A program made the position numbers and the translations under genes. The notes beneath the pieces are model-generated. The model was not told the origin of the DNA. It was given only the letters and a program-made list of their open reading frames with translations, and made no database searches. DNA of 64,000 nucleotides from Paraburkholderia fungorum (GTDB lineage Bacteria; Pseudomonadota; Gammaproteobacteria; Burkholderiales; Burkholderiaceae), in contig NZ_CADFGE010000001.1 of assembly GCF_902833645.1 (NCBI RefSeq), positions 1,116,001-1,180,000 of the forward strand, given 5' to 3'. Of the stretch, positions 37,831 to 45,125 are shown in pieces. Numbering within the stretch: position 1 is the first letter of the stretch; every line of letters starts with the position of its first letter.

Positions 37831-38628
37831 TTATGTGACGCCTTCGTTCGGATTACTGCTGACTGCGGGCGTTACCGGCGCGCTCGCAAGCAGTGCATCG
37901 CTGTCGTCTTTCAAGCCGACGCCGGTCAATCCCAGGCGTCGGGCATGCGTCAGCAGATAGTGCAACTTGTGTGCGGCCGATTCGTAGTTAAGACCTTCAG
38001 GCCGCACGTTCGAAATACAGTTGCGTTGCGCATCGCTGCAACCCACTTTCGGCGCGTACGTCAGATAGATGCCAAGACTATCCGGCGAACTCAATCCCGG
38101 ACGCTCGCCAATCAGCATCACAACCAGTCTGGTATTGAGCAGTTCGCCAACTTCATCACCAAGCGCGACGCGAGCCTGACGCGCGACCACGACGGGGCCG
38201 ACCTTCCAGTCAGCCAGCTTTGCGCGGACGGCTTGCAGCAGCGGAATCGACTGTTTCGACGCGGCGAATGCCGAGAGGCCGTCGGCGATCACGAAGACCA
38301 CGTCGGAGGATTCAGCCTTGAGTTGCACAAGCGCTGTGCGACTCTCATCGCTTAAACGCCTGCCGAGATCGGGCCGTCGCAAATAATGCTCGCGATCAGG
38401 CGCGGCGCTGTGCACATCCAGCGTGCTGAAGTTTTGCGCGCGCAGTTGTTCGTGCAGCACGTCTGTATCAAGCGGATGATGCACGGCGTCGCGCGCTTGC
38501 GCGTGTGACAGGTTAAACGCCAGTAGTGGCGCCGTCGGCAAACTGTTGCCCGCGCGGCCCAACGCGATGCGTGCGTTGGTGAACTGCCGCAGCGCATTCC
38601 ATGGATTCTTTTCGAGGAACTCGCTCAT
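37831..38628 (-). CDS. eutC: Ethanolamine ammonia-lyase small subunit EutC
   Basis: EutC with EutB forms the adenosylcobalamin-dependent enzyme splitting ethanolamine into acetaldehyde and ammonia. The 265-residue protein shows the family features LRQFTNARIALGRAGNSLPT (start) and VVFVIADGLSA. LVVMLIGERPGLSSPDSLGIYLTYAP, with the cobalamin-contacting region, also fits. Its start overlaps the eutB stop by 4 bases, so synthesis is coupled. No N-terminal microcompartment-targeting extension is apparent; the protein starts MSEFLEKNPWNALRQFT. Confidence 0.95.
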   Translation of the reverse strand: MSEFLEKNPWNALRQFTNARIALGRAGNSLPTAPLLAFNLSHAQARDAVHHPLDTDVLHEQLRAQNFSTLDVHSAAPDREHYLRRPDLGRRLSDESRTALVQLKAESSDVVFVIADGLSAFAASKQSIPLLQAVRAKLADWKVGPVVVARQARVALGDEVGELLNTRLVVMLIGERPGLSSPDSLGIYLTYAPKVGCSDAQRNCISNVRPEGLNYESAAHKLHYLLTHARRLGLTGVGLKDDSDALLASAPVTPAVSSNPNEGVT

Positions 38629-40019
38629 ACGGTGCCCATCCAGTCATTCGCGCCTTCCAGCAACGGTTGATGCGGCGAGGCACTCAGCAACGCGCCACGT
38701 GCGTCGGTAATCTGCATCGACTCCAGCCATTCTTCGAATTCCGGTGCACGGCGCAGGCCGAGCACATCGCGCACGTAAAGAGCGTCGTGAAAGGATGTGC
38801 TTTGATAGTTGAGCATCACATCGTCCGCACCCGGAATGCCCATGATGAAGTTGATACCCGCTACGCCGAGTAGCGTGAGCAGGTTATCCATGTCGTCCTG
38901 ATCGGCTTCGGCGTGATTTGTGTAGCAGATGTCACAACCCATCGGCACGCCAAGCAGTTTGCCGCAGAAATGATCTTCAAGACCCGCACGCGTGATCTGC
39001 TTGCCGTCGTATAGGTATTCAGGTCCGATGAAACCGACCACCGTGTTCACCAGGAACGGATTGAACTTGCGCGCCACGGCATAGGCGCGCACCTCACACG
39101 TCTGTTGATCGACGCCGAAATGCGCATCTGCCGATAACGCGCTGCCTTGCCCCGTTTCGAAATACATCAGGTTATTGCCAACCGTGCCGCGGTTCAGCGA
39201 TAAACCCGCCTCATATGCTTCCTGCAGTAGCGCAAGCGAAATGCCGAAACCTGCATTCGCTTTCTCCGTTCCCGCGATCGACTGAAACACGAGATCGACC
39301 GGCGCGCCCTTCTCGATCGCAGCGATCGTGTTGGTGACGTGAGTCAGCACGCAAGACTGCGTGGGCACCTGATAGCGCAGGCGAAAGTCGTCGATCATCA
39401 GCAGCAGCCTGGTGATCGCGGCGAGATTGTCGCTAGCCGGATTGATGCCGATCATCGCGTCGCCGCAGCCGTACATCAGACCGTCGAGCATTGAGGCGGC
39501 GATACCTTTGACATCGTCGGTTGGATGATTCGGTTGCAGACGCACCGACATGTGGCCCGGCAAGCCGACCGTATTGCGAAAGCGCGTAATCACCGGACGC
39601 TTACGCGCCGCAGCGATCAGATCCTGATTGCGCATCAGCTTCGAGACCGCTGCCACCATCTCCGGCGTGAGGCCGGCGGCGATACGCGTCAGCGCGTCGG
39701 CATCCGTCGTGCTGCTCAACAGCCAATTACGAAAATCGCCGACCGTGAGATGCGAGATCTCGGCGAACGCCTGCGGCGAGTGATCGTCGATCACGAGGCG
39801 CGTGACCTCGTCACTTTCGTACGGGATCAACGCTTCGTTGAGAAACGTGCGCAGCGGCACCTGCGCCAGCGCCATCCTGGCCGCGACGCGCTCTTCCTCG
39901 CTCGCGGCCGCGACGCCCGCGAGCTGGTCCCCCGAACGCTGTGGACTGGCTTTTGCCAGCAGCGTTTTCAGGTCGGCGAAACGATATGTGCGGCTGCCGA
40001 TTGTCTCGGTGTAGCTCAT
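38625..40019 (-). CDS. eutB: Ethanolamine ammonia-lyase large subunit EutB
   Basis: The catalytic subunit of 464 residues forms a TIM barrel. It starts MSYTETIGSRTYRFADLKTL and contains the substrate- and cobalamin-binding regions DDVKGIAASMLDGLMYGCGD, MYFETGQGSALSADAHFGVD and CDICYTNHAEADQDDMDNLL. The length equals that of other EutB proteins. It lies 43 bases downstream of the permease gene and overlaps eutC, giving an eat-eutB-eutC operon. No reactivase gene (eutA) or cobalamin adenosyltransferase is present in the window. Confidence 0.96.
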   Translation of the reverse strand: MSYTETIGSRTYRFADLKTLLAKASPQRSGDQLAGVAAASEEERVAARMALAQVPLRTFLNEALIPYESDEVTRLVIDDHSPQAFAEISHLTVGDFRNWLLSSTTDADALTRIAAGLTPEMVAAVSKLMRNQDLIAAARKRPVITRFRNTVGLPGHMSVRLQPNHPTDDVKGIAASMLDGLMYGCGDAMIGINPASDNLAAITRLLLMIDDFRLRYQVPTQSCVLTHVTNTIAAIEKGAPVDLVFQSIAGTEKANAGFGISLALLQEAYEAGLSLNRGTVGNNLMYFETGQGSALSADAHFGVDQQTCEVRAYAVARKFNPFLVNTVVGFIGPEYLYDGKQITRAGLEDHFCGKLLGVPMGCDICYTNHAEADQDDMDNLLTLLGVAGINFIMGIPGADDVMLNYQSTSFHDALYVRDVLGLRRAPEFEEWLESMQITDARGALLSASPHQPLLEGANDWMGTV

Positions 40020-40062
40020 CTTTACGACTCCATCGCCGCTGCTTGCACAGCGGCTCGATCCG

Positions 40063-41466
40063 TCACTCTTCGAGCAAGGCGTCCGACGGTGCTGCTTCGC
40101 GTTGATGGCGCGTCAACAGGAAGTAGACGTAGCCCAGCGCGAGGAAGATCGCGAACACGATGGCCACCAGAAAATTGAAGTAAACCATCGTAGCCAGACA
40201 AATCACCGCGGCCACCAGCGCGAACGCCGGAAAGAACGGAAACAGCGGCGCCCGGAATGGCCGCTCCATGTTCGGGTCCGAGCGGCGCAGCTTGAACAGC
40301 GACAACATACTGATGATATACATCACGATAGCGCCAAATACGGACATCGTCACGATGTTCGCCGTCAGCGTCTGGCCGCCGAACTGGATCAGCTCGTCGC
40401 TATAGATCGCGGCGATGCCGACCAAGCCACCCGCGATGATCGCGCGATGCGGCGTCTTGAAGCGCGGATGCACCTTGGAAAGCCACTCCGGCAGATAACC
40501 GGCGCGAGCCAGCGCGAAGATCTGACGTGAGTAGCCGAGGATGATGCCGTGAAACGACGCGACGAGCCCGAACAGGCCGAGCCACACCAGCATATGCATC
40601 CAGCCGCTATGTTCACCGACGATGAATTTCATGGCTTGCGGCAGCGGATCGTTGATGTTCGCGAGCTTGGTCCAGTCGCCGGCGGCGCCTGCGAACACCA
40701 TCACGCCGATCGCGAGCAGCACCAGCGTCAGAATACCGGCGACATAGGCGATCGGAATCGAACGTTTGGGATTTTTGGCTTCTTCGGCAGCCATCGCCAC
40801 GCCTTCGATCGCAAGGAAAAACCAGATCGCGAACGGAATCGCTGCAAACATGCCGTGAAACGAGCCCATGCTGAACGTGTCCGCGCCGGACCAACCGCCT
40901 TTCGTGAAGTTCGACCACTGAAAACCGGGTGACACCACGCCCATGAACACCAGCAATTCGAAGATCGCTAGCAGCGTCACGCACAACTCGAAGGCCGCGG
41001 CGATCTGCACGCCGACGATATTCAGCGCCATGAAGACCAGATACGCGCCCATGGCCGCGTGTTTCGGTTCGAGTCCCGGAAACTGTACGTGCAGGTAGGC
41101 ACCGATCGCGAGCGCAATGGCGGGTGGCGCAAAGACGAATTCGACCAGGGTCGCCGCACCCGCCAGATAACCGCCGGTCGGACCGAACGCGTGACGCGCG
41201 TAGGCGAACGGGCCGCCAGCATGCGGAATCGATGTGGTGAGTTCGGTGAAACTGAAAATGAAGGTGGTGTACATCGCCGCGATAAAAATCGCCGTGATGA
41301 CGAAGCCCAGCGTGCCGGCGCTCGCCCAGCCGTAGCTCCAGCCAAAATACTCGCCGGAGATGACCAGTCCGACCGCGATCCCCCACAGTTGCCACGTGCC
41401 GAGCGTCTGCTTCAACTCGTGATGCGCGACTTTACCGACGTGCTGACTTTTGGATTCTGACTTCAT
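40063..41466 (-). CDS. eat: Ethanolamine permease
   Basis: A 467-residue APC-superfamily transporter with 12 hydrophobic segments. The N-terminal LKQTLGTWQLWGIAVGLVIS and GEYFGWSYGWASAGTLGF match the ethanolamine permease subfamily (Eat), as do GPFAYARHAFGPTGGYLAG and FAIWFFLAIEGVAMAAEEAK. It would import ethanolamine, freed from phosphatidylethanolamine, for EutBC. It is first in the eat-eutB-eutC operon, and its promoter lies in the 256 bases to 41722. Confidence 0.92.
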   Translation of the reverse strand: MKSESKSQHVGKVAHHELKQTLGTWQLWGIAVGLVISGEYFGWSYGWASAGTLGFVITAIFIAAMYTTFIFSFTELTTSIPHAGGPFAYARHAFGPTGGYLAGAATLVEFVFAPPAIALAIGAYLHVQFPGLEPKHAAMGAYLVFMALNIVGVQIAAAFELCVTLLAIFELLVFMGVVSPGFQWSNFTKGGWSGADTFSMGSFHGMFAAIPFAIWFFLAIEGVAMAAEEAKNPKRSIPIAYVAGILTLVLLAIGVMVFAGAAGDWTKLANINDPLPQAMKFIVGEHSGWMHMLVWLGLFGLVASFHGIILGYSRQIFALARAGYLPEWLSKVHPRFKTPHRAIIAGGLVGIAAIYSDELIQFGGQTLTANIVTMSVFGAIVMYIISMLSLFKLRRSDPNMERPFRAPLFPFFPAFALVAAVICLATMVYFNFLVAIVFAIFLALGYVYFLLTRHQREAAPSDALLEE

Positions 41467-41722
41467 CGGACCCTCCTGATGTTGCCGCTTGCTCGACGCC
41501 GCAAGGCTTTGCGGTGCACGGGCGGACAGGCTTCAGCCGATGGTAGTGAGCCATTATTCGAGGTGTTATCGAAATTCGGCAAAGTTTGGGGGGCGATTGT
41601 GTGAGCGGATGCTTAATTCCGCTCACCCGTGCTTTGGCGATATTCGCAGGATTTGGTAAATGGGGACGTGGTACTTTGGTTCGCATCCCTTCGGCAATCT
41701 TCTCTTTATTGGCCACTTAGTC

Positions 41723-42589
41723 ATGAACCCGTCGGACAATCGGGCGCGCTACGAAACGCGGTTGAGCCGCGTACTCGACCATATTTACGATCATCTCGAC
41801 GAACCGCTGGATATCGAACGGTTGGCGGAGCTTGCCTGCATGTCGCCGTATCACTGGCATCGCATCTATCAGGCGATGTATGGCGAGACGGTGGCGACGA
41901 CTGTGCGGCGTTTGCGCTTGCATCGCGCGGCGGGATATCTGGCGAATGGCTCGATGCCGATCGCGGAAATCGCCGAGCGTTCGGGCTATAGCAGTTTGCA
42001 GTCTTTCTCCCGCACATTTCGCGCGGTTTTTGGCATCCCGCCGGCGCAGTATCGCAAGCAGGGTACGCATAGCCGGTTTCGCCCGGCACTTTCAGGAGAC
42101 GATCAAATGATGATGCGTGAAGTGGTGATTCACCACGTTGAGCCGATGGAGGTTTTGTCGGTGGATCACGTGGGGTCGTATATGCAGATCGGAAAGGCGT
42201 TCGATGGCTTGTTCGGCTGGTTGGCGAAACATAATTTGCTGGCAGGGCAGATGCGCATGATCGGGATTTACTACGATGATCCTGGAGTTGTTGCGGAGGA
42301 TGAGTTGCGGTCGAAGGCTGGGGTTTTGTTGCCGCATCCGGTGCAGGCTTCGGTGACGGTGAGTCCGCCGGTTTCAGTGGCGCATGTGAAAGGTGGGGAG
42401 TACGCGGTGTTGCGGCATAAGGGACCGTATAGCGATATGCGGGCGGCTTATGAGTGGTTGTATGGGACGTGGCTCGTGCAGTCGGGGCGTGAGGCTGCGG
42501 ATGCGCCGGTGTTTGAGGAGTATCTGAATAGTCCGAAGGAGACTGCGCCTGCTGACTTGCTGACGGAGATTTGTTTGCCGCTGGTTTGA
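41723..42589 (+). CDS. AraC-family regulator with GyrI-like effector domain
   Basis: A 288-residue Rob/SoxS-like regulator. The N-terminal AraC double helix-turn-helix is LDIERLAELACMSPYHWHRI and MPIAEIAERSGYSSLQSFSR. The C-terminal GyrI-like SOUL/SBD fold starts near residue 135 (VVIHHVEPMEVLSVDHVGSY) and ends EICLPLV. Such proteins sense small hydrophobic compounds and activate efflux or redox genes. The frame extends to 41660, but Met at 41723 begins the family. In its second half the codons turn strongly G/T-ending, a change that continues through the next gene. Confidence 0.87.
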   Translation: MNPSDNRARYETRLSRVLDHIYDHLDEPLDIERLAELACMSPYHWHRIYQAMYGETVATTVRRLRLHRAAGYLANGSMPIAEIAERSGYSSLQSFSRTFRAVFGIPPAQYRKQGTHSRFRPALSGDDQMMMREVVIHHVEPMEVLSVDHVGSYMQIGKAFDGLFGWLAKHNLLAGQMRMIGIYYDDPGVVAEDELRSKAGVLLPHPVQASVTVSPPVSVAHVKGGEYAVLRHKGPYSDMRAAYEWLYGTWLVQSGREAADAPVFEEYLNSPKETAPADLLTEICLPLV

Positions 42590-42900
42590 GGGCTTTGGCC
42601 TGGTTCTGTTTGTTCTGTCCGCTTTGTGCATGTTTACGCAGCGTGCTTTCCGGATGCCTCTCTGGTTTTTATAGTCTTTGTATATGTATACGTAGTAATA
42701 GTTAACAAGCCTCGCACCTGGCTGTGGATAACTTGAATCTTCGTTTACGGATCAAGGGACTGCGGAATCGATAACCCTGCGGAGCGCGGGCGAACAGAGG
42801 CAAGGAGCCAGGGAAAACTTTTGACTGACCGCGCGAGGTCGCGGATTTATCAAGGTTTCGCCCACAACGTGTCAGGTGGCTTGTACAAAAGTTGTCCAGA
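42590..42900. other. Left part of the gene-free stretch before the retron-type gene
   Basis: No convincing coding frame. This half is A/T-richer than its surroundings (TATAGTCTTTGTATATGTAT near 42672), so it is a likely promoter zone. It contains one exact DnaA-box sequence TGTGGATAA at 42723-42731, and CCGCG/CGCGG pairing near 42829-42845. Confidence 0.45.
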
Positions 42901-42906
42901 GGGGGG

Positions 42907-42915
42907 TGTGGATAA
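42907..42915 (+). other. Second exact DnaA-box sequence
   Basis: TGTGGATAA occurs here and at 42723-42731, both in the same orientation, 184 bases apart. Two exact 9-mers in one spacer are more than expected by chance, but there is no replication gene nearby. Confidence 0.35.
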
Positions 42916-42941
42916 GTGGGTGGGTCTTTGCCGGTGGGCTA

Positions 42942-43224
42942 GGTCGCTTGTTACGACCGGGTGACAAGCGGAGGGGATGTTTGTGCACGTGTCCTTCAAT
43001 CGACACTTGTGTGAAACTTTGTCGCGAAAGATTGTTTCGTAGTGCCAATGCGTTGACAGCGCCTGGCCGCGTCGCTTATCTTCGACTCGCGGGTCGGCTG
43101 GTCAAGCTTGCCAGGGTACAGGCAGTATTCGTTCCGGGCACTACGGGGCTACCCCGTGGATTAGAAAGACCTCCGCAGTTCGTCGCATGAGCGTGACTTG
43201 CGCATTGCGCAAACGAGCTCACGC
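42942..43224 (+). ncRNA. Candidate retron msr-msd RNA region
   Basis: The stretch is directly upstream of the retron-type reverse transcriptase and is unusually rich in short perfect hairpins. They are GGTCG/CGACC overlapping CGCTTGT/ACAAGCG (42942-42970, mutually exclusive), GTGTC/GACAC extended by CAC/GTG (42986-43011), CGAAA/TTTCG (43025-43039), ACGGGG/CCCCGT (43143-43157) and nested GCGTGA/TCACGC around TTGCGC/GCGCAA (43191-43224). Retrons encode msr-msd upstream of the enzyme in the same direction. The flanking a1/a2 repeats and the branching guanosine were not identified, so the limits given are only those of the hairpin cluster. Confidence 0.4.
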
Positions 43225-43269
43225 AGCACAAGACGCGTTGACTGGCTGGCCCGCCCCTACCTCTGCTCT

Positions 43270-44637
43270 ATGCCGCAATCCTCCCTGCAATTTGTCACCT
43301 ATGCGATCGCCGATGCCATGCTGGCCGGGCCGCCCGAGGCCGCCGCGATGGTCGAGCGGATGACGCTTGTGTTGGGCGAACGCGCGGATTGGATGAATGG
43401 ATTGGCGCGCGGGATTGCGAAGCGATTTGGCGCGCGGTGGGACAGTGTCGACGGTAAAGAATTGTCGAAGGTTGTTGCTGAGAACACGGGGTTTGTCGCG
43501 GCCTGGAGGGGTGAGAGCCGGCCGCGGGTTGTGCGCGTATTACCTCGCCCGCCTGTTCAGCGGCCGCCTCCGCCCTGGTTGCACGGCGTGGCGTTGCCGC
43601 AGTTGCCGACGCTTGGCGATCTGGCTATGTGGCTGGAAGTTGAGCCGGACGAACTGGACTGGTTTGCCGATCGCTGGCGTGTGCCGGCGCAGAGTGCGGC
43701 GACACCGCTTCATCATTATTCTTACAAGGCGATCGAAAAGCGCGACGGTCGGTGTCGGATTATCGAAGTGCCTAAATCGCGTTTGCGGGCCTTGCAGAGG
43801 AAAGTGCTTCACGGTTTGCTCGATCGGGTTCCTGCTCACGATGCGGTGCATGGTTTTCGACGTGGGCGGAATACGGTGACGTTCGCGGCGCCTCATGCGG
43901 GTAAAGCGGTCGTGATTCGCTTTGATTTGATGGATTTCTTTGCGTCTGTGCATGCGGGGCGCGTTTACTCCGTGATACGTGCTTTGGGTTATCCGTTGAA
44001 TGTTGCGCGGGCGTTGACTGGGCTGTGTACCAATCGTGTGCCGAGTGGTTGGCTGGTGGCGCCGGATGTGCGCGACAGGATCGATTGGCAGGAACGGCAG
44101 CGGTATCAGAATCGGCATTTGCCGCAGGGGGCGCCGACTTCGCCAGCGTTGGCGAATCTGTGTGCGTTTCGGCTGGATCTGAGACTCGCTGGGTTGGCGC
44201 GGTCTTTAGGGGCGACCTATACGCGGTATGCCGATGATCTGGCGTTTTCTGGTGGGGAGGATCTCGCGCGGATGGCGCGGCGGCTTGAGATTCGTGTGGC
44301 GGCGATTGCTATTGAAGAAGGGTTTGCGGTTAATTTAAGGAAGACGCGGGTGATGCGGCGGGGGACGAGGCAGCATCTGGCTGGGGTTGTGGTGAACAGT
44401 CACCCGAATCTCGCGCGGACGGAGTTTGATGTTCTGAAAGCGGTGCTGACGAACTGCGTGAGGCATGGGCCGGGTTCACAGAATCGCAAGGGGCATGAGG
44501 ATTTTCGGGCGCATCTGGCGGGGAGGGTTGCGCATGCTGGGATGTTGAATGCGGCAAGGGGGGCGAAGTTGAAAGGGATCTTCGATCGGATCGCTTGGTG
44601 GCAGGTTCGTCCGGTCGATGCAGAATCCAGCAGGTAA
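43270..44637 (+). CDS. Retron-type reverse transcriptase, Mx162-like
   Basis: A 455-residue RNA-directed DNA polymerase. An N-terminal extension of about 150 residues precedes the polymerase core. The core has YKAIEKRDGRCRIIEVPK (domain 1), HAVHGF-type VPAHDAVHGFRRGRN, RFDLMDFFASV with catalytic Asp219, HLPQGAPTSPALANL and catalytic YADD at 320-323 in YTRYADDLAFSGG. GTRQHLAGVVVN follows, where the retron VTG motif reads LAG. From memory, the order and spacing match the Myxococcus Mx162 retron enzyme, which has a similar extension. The ATG at 43270 is used; a TTG at 43198 would lie inside a hairpin. No recognisable effector gene adjoins. Codons are strongly G/T-ending. Confidence 0.88.
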   Translation: MPQSSLQFVTYAIADAMLAGPPEAAAMVERMTLVLGERADWMNGLARGIAKRFGARWDSVDGKELSKVVAENTGFVAAWRGESRPRVVRVLPRPPVQRPPPPWLHGVALPQLPTLGDLAMWLEVEPDELDWFADRWRVPAQSAATPLHHYSYKAIEKRDGRCRIIEVPKSRLRALQRKVLHGLLDRVPAHDAVHGFRRGRNTVTFAAPHAGKAVVIRFDLMDFFASVHAGRVYSVIRALGYPLNVARALTGLCTNRVPSGWLVAPDVRDRIDWQERQRYQNRHLPQGAPTSPALANLCAFRLDLRLAGLARSLGATYTRYADDLAFSGGEDLARMARRLEIRVAAIAIEEGFAVNLRKTRVMRRGTRQHLAGVVVNSHPNLARTEFDVLKAVLTNCVRHGPGSQNRKGHEDFRAHLAGRVAHAGMLNAARGAKLKGIFDRIAWWQVRPVDAESSR

Positions 44638-45125
44638 ATGCAGGCGGAGCCAGTATTCCCGGAAATGCGTGCATGCGGCTGTCGCCATGCGCGCCTGCAC
44701 GTCTAGACGGGCGACGCGTCCCACTTGCTTCGGGAACCGCGCTGGTCCCAACCTCCAGCGGTCAGGTCTGACTGCCCCCTATGTTGAAGCCAGCGCCAAT
44801 GCATTCTCAACCTCAATTCACAGGTGAAAAAAGGAATGCGCCCTGTAGCGCTTTACTCAATACCTCGCGACGCACTTTTGCGGCGACTCATCCAGACCTT
44901 TGCAAAACATTGGGTACGCATCCAGCAATAATAATGCGCTTTGCATTACCCCTTTTAGAAAACATCTCATTCTGATAAGTGCGAGATCACTATCTCCCGA
45001 TCGGTAAATATTTTCCCGGGCGGGGTGTCGACGCAAGAGACGGATGCCGTTTTTACCGAAAATTCTGTTGCTCAGCCGTTGAATAGGTAATCGGTCGAAT
45101 TTAACATTTGTTTTTCATTATACGA
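44638..45125. other. Gene-free spacer between the retron-type gene and vgrG
   Basis: No coding frame with protein character. The left part is G+C-rich and featureless. From about 44800 the DNA becomes A/T-rich (CTCATTCTGATAAGTG, TCTCCCGATCGGTAAATATTTTCCC), marking the edge of the secretion island. From about 45100 it matches the sequence upstream of the second vgrG (reverse orientation). Confidence 0.5.

Noticed and set aside
42876..43190. 104-codon frame in the spacer before the reverse transcriptase
   Set aside because: Its translation is low-quality (Arg/Gly/Leu) with no likely start site, and the DNA is better explained by hairpin-forming RNA.
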